Position numbers and translations under genes: made by a program. This document shows positions 58,050 through 64,000 of a DNA stretch of 64,000 nt, in pieces. Source of the DNA: Elymus sibiricus (lineage: Eukaryota; Streptophyta; Magnoliopsida; Poales; Poaceae); contig CM077667.1 of NCBI GenBank assembly GCA_039707655.1, positions 61,223,628-61,287,627 on the forward strand, read 5' to 3'. Under the pieces are notes generated by a model. It was not told the DNA's origin, did not search any database, and saw nothing but the letters and a program-made list of their open reading frames with translations. Position 1 is the stretch's first letter, and each line of letters begins with the position of its first letter.

Positions 58050-58156
58050 AAGTTAAGCGTGCTGGGTTGGAGCAGTGAGAGGATGGGTGACCGACCGGGA
58101 AGTTAAGCGTGCTGGGGTTGAAGCAGTGAGAGGATGGGTGACCGGCCGAGAAGTTA
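58050..58156 (+). repeat. Two tandem 5S-rRNA-like 50-bp units
   Basis: AGTTAAGCGTGCTGGG ... AGGATGGGTGACC ... CGGGAAGTTAAG is repeated with a 50-bp period (starts 58051 and 58101), and a third unit begins at 58152. The words AAGTTAAGCGTGCT and AGGATGGGTGACC match the A-box and C-box parts of the internal promoter of plant 5S rRNA genes. The rest of the 5S gene is absent, so this is not a functional 5S gene. Confidence 0.75.
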
Positions 58157-58860
58157 GGCGATTTGGAATGAATGCTCCACGCTGGAGCAGTGAGGAGGGG
58201 TGATTAGAGATTAAATTGTCAAATAATTCAAAAATTTGAAAATCATAAGAAAAAAATTTAAAAAAAATAAAAAAATTTCGAAATAATTCAAAAAAAAAAT
58301 TTCAAAAAATTCTTTAGTCCCGGTTGAAAGCTGCCACGCGGAGCCCCTTTAGTCTCGGTTTGTAATCCAACCGGGAGGAAAAGTGGGGGCCTTTAGTCCC
58401 GATTGCTTAGTCCCGGTTGGAAAACCGGGATTAAAGGCCCTTACGAACCGGGACTAAAGGCCCGTTTTCTACTAGCAAAGGTGGGTAAATAGTATGCAAC
58501 TTTTAGACGATTTGGAATGAATGCTCCACGCTGGAGCAGTGAGGAGGGGTGATTAGAGATTAAATTGTCAAATAATTCAAAAATTTGAAAATCAGAAGAA
58601 AAAAATTTAAAACAAATAAAAAAATGTCGAAAAAAAAAAATTCGAAAAATTTCAAAAAAAAATTCAAAAAAATTCTTTAGTCCCGGTTGAAAGCTGCCAC
58701 GCAGAGCCCCTTTAGTCCCGGTTTGTAATCCAACCGGGACTAAAAGTGGGGGCCTTTAGTCCCGATTGCTTAGTCCTAGTTGGAAAACCGAGACTAAAGG
58801 CCCTTACGAACCGGGACTAAAGGCCCGTTTTCTACTAGTGGGCAAAGGTGGGTAAATAGT
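58156..58860. repeat. 349-bp tandem duplication spanning the CACTA 3' end
   Basis: The block beginning CGATTTGGAATGAATGCTCC occurs at 58159 and 58508 (period 349). Each copy carries AT-rich filler, the subterminal repeats, an element terminus (CCCGTTTTCTACTAG) and about 30 bases of flank (CAAAGGTGGGTAAATAGTATGCAACTT). The inner terminus at about 58476 lacks four bases (TGGG) present at the outer terminus. Confidence 0.88.
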
Positions 58861-59000
58861 ATGCAACTTCTAGGGAACGACTGAAAATCGTTGGTTGAGA
58901 AGCCTCAGAAGTTGGGGTTGGCCTGCTGCGAGATTTGCGCTACGTAAAAGCTATGAGTTATCCAAAAACTATTGCGAAATTTACCCTTTGGTTGGCTTCT
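58861..59000. other. Unique spacer
   Basis: Short flank between the CACTA element and the next MITE. No feature seen. Confidence 0.4.
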
Positions 59001-59164
59001 ACTCCCTCCGTTCCTAAATATAAGACATTTTAGAGATTATTATATGGATTACATACGAAGCAAAATGAGTGAATCTATACACTAAAATACGTCTATATAC
59101 ATCGTATGTAGTCTATATTAAAATGTCTAAAAAGGCTTATATTTAAAAACGGACAGAGGGATTA
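59001..59164. mobile_element. Stowaway MITE
   Basis: Left end ACTCCCTCCGTTCCTAAATATAAG and right end CTTATATTTAAAAACGGACAGAGG form the Stowaway inverted repeats in a TA target context. About 164 bp, AT-rich, non-coding. Confidence 0.85.
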
Positions 59165-59204
59165 GCTTCTTCAAAGCAGAAGTCGGGTAAAAAAGCCCAA
59201 CCAA

Positions 59205-59400
59205 ACACTGCCTAAACCATGATGCCATTCTTCTGGTTCATGTCCGCCCATGATAGTTGATGACGACGCTTGAGAAGCTTGAGATGCTTGTGCTCTTCCA
59301 TCCCTCTTTCCCCTTCACTTGGGGCTTGAGAATCTTTAGAAGCTTTAGATGTTTGTGCTCTTCCTATCCCCCTCCCCCCTTCCTCCTTCAGGAGGGGCTG
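59205..59400. other. Imperfect tandem duplication, no gene called
   Basis: Two copies of a block with GCTTGAGA, then AAGCTT(G/T)AGATG(C/T)TTGTGCTCTTCC occur at 59268-59302 and 59324-59366. A 63-residue minus-strand frame here mirrors this duplication and is not supported as a gene. Confidence 0.5.
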
Positions 59401-59485
59401 CAACTAGGAAACATAGTATAATACTAGAAGGGCTGAGCGCGCTTTGCTGCGCCGTTGAATTTGTTGGAATTCTCAAATTTCTTTA

Positions 59486-59743
59486 CTCACTCTATTTCAA
59501 AATATATTGTGTATTACTTTTTTGAAAAGTCAAACCTCTTTAAGTCTGATCAAATTTGTAGAAAAATATATCAAAATTCATAATATCAAATCGGTGTTAT
59601 TAGATTCATCAGGAAATGAATTTTCATATTTTTTGTTTAATATTGTGGAAGTCAATATTTTTGGCTCTGAACTTGGTCAAAATTACAGAAATTTGACTTT
59701 ACAAAAACTAATAATCCTTATATTTTGAAATTTATAGAGTATT
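59486..59743. mobile_element. Stowaway/mariner-type MITE, diverged
   Basis: Left end CTCACTCTATTTCAAAATATATTG and right end TATATTTTGAAATTTATAGAG are imperfect inverted repeats in a TA context. The interior has the AAAAGTCAAACCTCTTTAAG wording typical of a common Triticeae Stowaway family. Confidence 0.65.
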
Positions 59744-60398
59744 TAGTTTGACCAGTGGGGGATATGGTGGAGTGTGTTTTATGTTTATTTATAATGTGGT
59801 TATTTAGTGGCCTTTCGCGGTGTGATTCTGTGTTATCCGCTAATCAACTAATACTTATGTGGGGATATTTTTTCATCGTTGGTTGCGTATACTTTATTCG
59901 GCTATAATATCACATGGTAGCGCTTTTTTCGTGGTGATAGGAGTCTGCGAGGGGTTAATATATTTTCATAGGCTGGTTACTGCTGATTGATTTGAAAAAT
60001 CGTTGGCCCGATCAAAATTGTAAACGAAATCCAAAATTGAATACCTCAATCAAATGAAAGAGCTTTAAAATTAGGAAACATAGAGACTTAAAATAAATTA
60101 ATGGAAGAGCCCCTTGAGAAACTGTTGACCCTGTCAAAATCGGGTGACCCAATTCTAAATTGAAGCCTCAATTAATTGTGAAGATTTAAAAATTAGGAAG
60201 CATAATGGATTGTATAAAAAATAAACTAAAGAGATTGTTGACCCGATCAAAATTGGGTGACTAAATCTTAATTGGAGACCTCAATTGATTGTGAGGCCTT
60301 CAATCCTAGGAGGTTTAGTGATATAGCATATTGTATCATCTTTTAAGAAAGTAGAAAGAGACGAATGAATATAATTATATTCACTCTTTTATGAATTA
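59744..60398. other. No recognised gene
   Basis: Contains three diverged copies of a roughly 110-bp block near 60000, 60117 and 60229, each with GTTG(G/A)CCC(G/T)(A/G)TCAAAAT(T/C)G followed by an ACCTCAATTNA-type word. No protein is seen. Confidence 0.5.
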
Positions 60399-60550
60399 CT
60401 ATCTACATTCATAAATATAAGATCTTTTGGATATTTCAATATGGACTAGATACGGACTGAAATGAGTGAATAAACACACTAAAATATATCTATATACGTA
60501 CGATTCAGAAAAAAGTTAGAACATCTTATATTTGTGAACAAAGGGAGCAA
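60399..60550. mobile_element. Stowaway MITE, diverged
   Basis: CTATCTACATTCATAAATATAAGATC at the left pairs imperfectly with ATCTTATATTTGTGAACAAAGGGAG at the right in a TA context. About 152 bp. The same AAATGAGTGAAT...CACTAAAATA wording occurs in the MITE at 59001. Confidence 0.7.
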
Positions 60551-61474
60551 TACCCTATATTCACAGTTTATTTGGTTTATGTCATAGACGTGCATTGGCA
60601 CATTTCATATTTCTATGGTGCTGTGGGTCATAGACCTAATTGTGGCCCACCCTTTGTTGACAAACCATCGCATTTCCTAAACTTTGATGTGGAAAAATTA
60701 ATGTTGGATCAAAAATACTTGAGAGGCCAACACCATCCGAGTAATCACTTAATTTCTCAGAAACCATTCCCCGGTGTATTTTCTTTACATGTTCTTGGGA
60801 CTCTCTCCACATTGGGAGACTTAATTGCCAAATACTATTCAAGAATTAAATCAACATTTGAACTCTGTAGTCTCTCCATTATCCTTTAGAGTCTTTATTC
60901 TTGTTAAACATTTGCAAAGGAGAGTCTCCAATGTGGCATTTCTGATAGTCGTATTTACAGATACAATTCGAAAGGAAAAAAAAGGGAAAGATGAAAGAAG
61001 AACGAGAGCAAGCCCCTCACGAAAGATATTTACCCCGATGCACAACAATTGCAAAAAACAAAAACAAAAACTAATAACCAAGTCGTCATAGAGAAATGCA
61101 GATGGAGAACAAGAGATGAAGCGAATGGATGATAAATTCCTGCATATTGACACTGGGTTTCTTCTCGTTCATCAGCAAATATGCGGATGTAGTCCCGTTC
61201 ATCGTCCGTAGTAGAACATCAATAAAAGTCGAAGAGGAAAAAATAATGAGAATGACAAGACTTGGTGATGCGACAGTACGAGAACCTTCTATCTACTGCA
61301 ATCATGTTCATAGAATTTGATTGGATCAAAGCTGTTCAATTTTCCTTTTGTGCATTATAATGACGTGGCTATATGATTTTTTTTGTATGAACACAGGAGG
61401 TTTTAAGATGGTGTGTCACTGTGACATTAATCTCATGACTTTAATCCAAATATATGTTTTTTTTTGTGAATATT

Positions 61475-61580
61475 AATCCAAATATATGTTAAGTGTCCCT
61501 GTCACAAGTTCCCCTTCCAAGTTAACTTTAATCCAAATATATGTTGAGTGTCCCTGTCACAAGTTCCCCTTCCAAAAGTT
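61475..61580 (+). repeat. 55-bp tandem duplication
   Basis: AATCCAAATATATGTT(A/G)AG then TGTCCCTGTCACAAG then TTCCCCTTCCAA occurs twice head to tail. A truncated AATCCAAATATATG also lies at 61443. Confidence 0.9.
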
Positions 61581-62747
61581 GGCATTTGTCAAATCACAAT
61601 CATAACTTCGCTGAACCGAATGTATGATGTTCAGCCAAATCAGAACAGCACAAGCATGTAACTGTTTATTCTGAACCTAAACTATCATAATAACCTGCTT
61701 TGCTGTCTAGCGACTGATGTACCTTTGTCACATTTTCCAGCGAGAAGCCGTCGTTTCTAAGGTCGCGTCAGAGACATCAGGACTTGAATCACCATCAAAC
61801 AGCCAAAATTTCGTTAGCAGGCATAACTTCATGGCTTGACTCTTGGCATACGCAGTGCAGGAATCACAAGTTCAAAACAACTCTGCATGTGAGGTCTGGA
61901 TCGAAGAAGCTGGCGCCGAGCAGCCTTGCAGGGTTTTGCCTTTAAAGTTGTTCTGCCGGAGTATAGACTTCAGCAAGAACACAGATTCAGGAAAACACCC
62001 AAAAACACTCTGAATATTCAGAGGTTCTGTTCTATTTCTACATACTAGAATGAAAGTCGAGTCAGAACCTGCCTGCTACTTGATCACAGCAAGGGGACTG
62101 ATTTTCGAAAAGGGGCCTGATTTTTCTGTAAAGTTGGTCAAACTTTACGAGATTTGATTTCAGACAAATCATAAATGCGAACTAAGATTGCATTGTGATT
62201 CTTGCATGTAAAGCACCTAAATATAATTTTTAAGTGGTATCGTTAGCTGAAATATGTTTGTGAAGGATAGGCTTAAGCCTAATGATGCCTACCTAGTAGA
62301 CTCGCCACTGCTGACGCTGACCCATCATGATTCCGGCCTAACCCCGGCATGATTAGAGCCAGTGCGCCTGACGCCATAGTAGCAAACCCCGTCCTTGGAT
62401 AACCATGTGAAAACAAAGCATGCGTGAATATATCCAGCTTTGAACGGTGAAACTGGGTGCTACTCCCACGTGATATTATATGCTGATCAGACCACTTTGT
62501 GCACTAAGTTAAACGACGATGACCAAAACGTAGCTATGTATAGTGCATTGTAAGCTAGCTAGTGCATAATCTGAGAGTGGATAGAAGAAAGCTAGTGCAT
62601 TTTTATTCGATGTTCGTGCCTATAAAGCAAGAAGTGGACGATCCATTTTCTCAAACTCCGAACCATTTTCTCGCCTCTGCCTTGCGGCTGTAGGGTGTAG
62701 TCTTGTTCTGGCCAGGCAATTCAAAACTAGAAGAAGAACAAGAAAGA

Positions 62748-62775
62748 AGGAGGAGGAGGAGGAGGAGGAGGAGGA
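62748..62775 (+). repeat. (GGA)n microsatellite
   Basis: About nine GGA units within a purine-rich tract. Confidence 0.85.
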
Positions 62776-63006
62776 AAAGCCTGGAAAGGTGATCCCCAGG
62801 TACGTACGTGATTCACACCACGATGCAATTCATGAATTATAATGAATATATCTGCCAACATATACTCCGTATCATGTATTGCGCCTGTATATTCAAGGTT
62901 TAATTTTGACCAACAAAACATGTTTATGTGTTAAAAAAAATTAGTAATAAATTCGTATTTAAAATTAGTTTCAACAGTATAATTTAGTATTTCAACTGCA
63001 TATGAC

Positions 63007-63223
63007 GTCAGATTTTTAGGGTTTAGGGTTAAAAATCTGATGACCACACGTAGGTCAGATCTCGATTGAACGCATGACAATTAGTAGCTGCAACATGACA
63101 ATTTTTACACTGAATGACAATTTTCACTTTAAAACAAGGCAAAACAGTTAAGTAAGCATGACAAATTTATCTGTTTTTGCATGGCAAATCCGCGGGTTCG
63201 CTGAGAAACACTAAAAATCTGAC
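63007..63223. mobile_element. Small TIR element with telomere-like motif
   Basis: A perfect 13-bp inverted repeat, GTCAGATTTTTAG (63007-63019) and CTAAAAATCTGAC (63211-63223), bounds 217 bp. Just inside the left end is TTTAGGGTTTAGGG, two units of the plant telomere repeat, followed by AAAAATCTGATG, which can fold back on the left end. Three ATGACAA(T/A)TTT words lie inside. No TSD was found, so the superfamily is open. Confidence 0.55.
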
Positions 63224-63451
63224 ATCCGACTTTAACATTTACCATAATTTAATAGCATGTGACTAATATATTAATGGTCCAATTATTGCTCAAATTTAAT
63301 CACGAAACATGATGGTACCATGTAAATAGGGATGTAGTGAGTATTATATTAACATTATTGACTATTAAAAATTAGCCTTCGCCTTATGTATGCATATACC
63401 AAGAATACTGAAGATCGATCAACATATACATATATGCAGAGCTACCTGGCC

Positions 63452-64000
63452 ATGAAAGTGAATACAGTCGGAAAGCTACTTCTCTTGGTGTTTGTGACTT
63501 TGAGTGCACATCATGTGGCCGTCATCTGTAGCTCCGCCTTCTTACATGGAAACGATGCAGATAGGTTATCACTGCTTGATTTTAAGGATGCAATCAGTCT
63601 CGATCCACAACAAGTCTTCATGTCTTGGAATGATAGCACCCATTTTTGCAATTGGGAAGGTGTCTTGTGCAGGGTGAAGGCTCCACGCCGTGTCATTTCT
63701 CTAAACCTTACAAGTCGAGGTTTAGTAGGACAAATCTCTCCTTCACTTGGGAACCTAACATTTCTACATTCTCTAGCTCTGACAGAGAACACGCTCGCTG
63801 GGGAGATCCCAAGTTCCCTCGGTCACCTCCATCGCCTCCAAACCATACGCCTGATTAATAACACACTGCAAGGAAGGATACCGAGTTTCGCAAACTGCAC
63901 AGAGCTAAAGGTGTTTCATGTTGCATTTAACAATCTAGTTGGCCAATTTCCTGTTGATTGGCCTCCTCACCTCCAGATGTTGCAGGTTTCAGGTAATAAC
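63452..64000 (+). CDS. LRR receptor-like kinase, 5' part (runs off window)
   Basis: An uninterrupted frame of 183 codons from ATG 63452 to the window end. Residues 1-27 (MKVNTVGKLLLLVFVTLSAHHV) form a signal peptide. Residues about 36-75 make an LRR N-terminal cap, DADRLSLLDFKDAISLDPQQ, with the paired-Cys motif FCNWEGVLC. Leucine-rich repeats follow: VISLNLTSRGLVGQISPSLG, LTFLHSLALTENTLAGEIPS, LHRLQTIRLINNTLQGRIP, then LKVFHVAFNNLVGQFP. This is the start of a subfamily XII (Xa21/EFR/FLS2-like) plasma-membrane receptor kinase. The transmembrane and kinase parts would lie beyond 64000, so kinase identity is inferred from the N-terminus. A decayed relative lies at 54264-54470. Confidence 0.87.
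   Translation, partial: MKVNTVGKLLLLVFVTLSAHHVAVICSSAFLHGNDADRLSLLDFKDAISLDPQQVFMSWNDSTHFCNWEGVLCRVKAPRRVISLNLTSRGLVGQISPSLGNLTFLHSLALTENTLAGEIPSSLGHLHRLQTIRLINNTLQGRIPSFANCTELKVFHVAFNNLVGQFPVDWPPHLQMLQVSGNN

Larger units (their letters stand above)
55311..58843. mobile_element. Non-autonomous CACTA element (55314-58840), TSD GGC
   Basis: The left terminus CACTAGTAGAAAACAGGGC at 55314 and right terminus CGTTTTCTACTAGTG ending at 58840 are inverted. GGC flanks both ends (55311-55313 and 58841-58843), the 3-bp CACTA target duplication. Subterminal TTTAGTCCCGGTTGG repeats lie at both sides. The 3527-bp body encodes no transposase. It holds a tandem array of about 337-bp units, AT-rich filler, 5S-rRNA-like units and a duplicated 3' end. 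Confidence 0.93.
60551..63006. other. Intergenic DNA before the receptor kinase
   Basis: No recognised gene. Frames at 60572-60889 and 60825-61091 carry no motif. The region holds a 55-bp tandem duplication (61475-61580) and a GGA microsatellite. Confidence 0.4.

Noticed and set aside
58050..58156. A functional 5S rRNA gene
   Set aside because: Only the central and 3' promoter-box parts are present, duplicated with a 50-bp period and lacking the 5' half of 5S rRNA.
60572..60889. Plus-strand 105-residue frame
   Set aside because: No domain or homologue recognised; start is adjacent to a MITE and codon pattern is unremarkable AT-rich DNA.

Overview
The window looks like nuclear DNA from a grass of the Triticeae (wheat, Aegilops or barley group). 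The evidence is a copia LTR of the BARE/WIS/Angela type, Stowaway and Tourist-type MITEs, CACTA elements with TTTAGTCCCGGTTGG subterminal repeats, monocot-style GC-rich first exons, and plant proteins interrupted by GT-AG introns. No bacterial or organellar gene organisation is present. Family names of repeats are from memory of conserved motifs and were not checked against a database.

Left part (1-36113) is almost entirely nested transposable elements. From 1 to about 1306 lies a partial LTR. From there to 9130 is a minus-strand Athila-like Ty3/gypsy element with a broken gag-pol, a 5' LTR and a tRNA-Asp-type primer site, split at the RNase H/integrase junction by a 1588-bp solo LTR. This element truncates a plus-strand CACTA transposase (9132-10553). 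Next come CACTA subterminal repeats, a LINE 3' fragment and a five-exon gene with two B3-like domains that carries one frameshift (13447-14686). A Harbinger element (15302-36028, TSD TTA) sits in the CACTA DNA. Inside it is a large gypsy derivative with 3.6-4.0 kb LTRs and only about 3 kb of non-coding interior (16085-35893, TSD CTCCG). Inside that is a 9.26-kb copia element (22453-31715, TSD CACGG).

Right part (36114-64000) is a small gene island. It holds a truncated copy of a p32/MAM33 gene, a Mutator transposase fragment, and the intact p32/MAM33-type mitochondrial gene (minus, three exons). After these come a stand-alone cathepsin-propeptide (I29) gene (plus, two exons), a small conserved plant protein (minus) and a CGR2/CGR3-type Golgi pectin methyltransferase (minus, six coding exons and a probable 5'-UTR intron). 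A second solo LTR (52507-54192) lies just upstream of a decayed LRR receptor-kinase fragment. A non-autonomous CACTA element (55314-58840, TSD GGC) has an internal 337-bp tandem array, 5S-rRNA-like units and a duplicated 3' terminus. Several MITEs follow, then the 5' end of an intact LRR receptor-like kinase that runs off the window at 64000.

The host genes do not form a pathway. They are independent loci for a mitochondrial matrix protein, a protease-inhibitor-like protein, cell-wall pectin methylation and immune or developmental signalling. I found no clearly undescribed biological system. The most unusual items are the B3-like gene inside CACTA DNA, the CACTA element with a duplicated terminus and 5S-like units, a near-perfect 49/52-nt hairpin, and the stand-alone I29 protein with an organelle-like leader.
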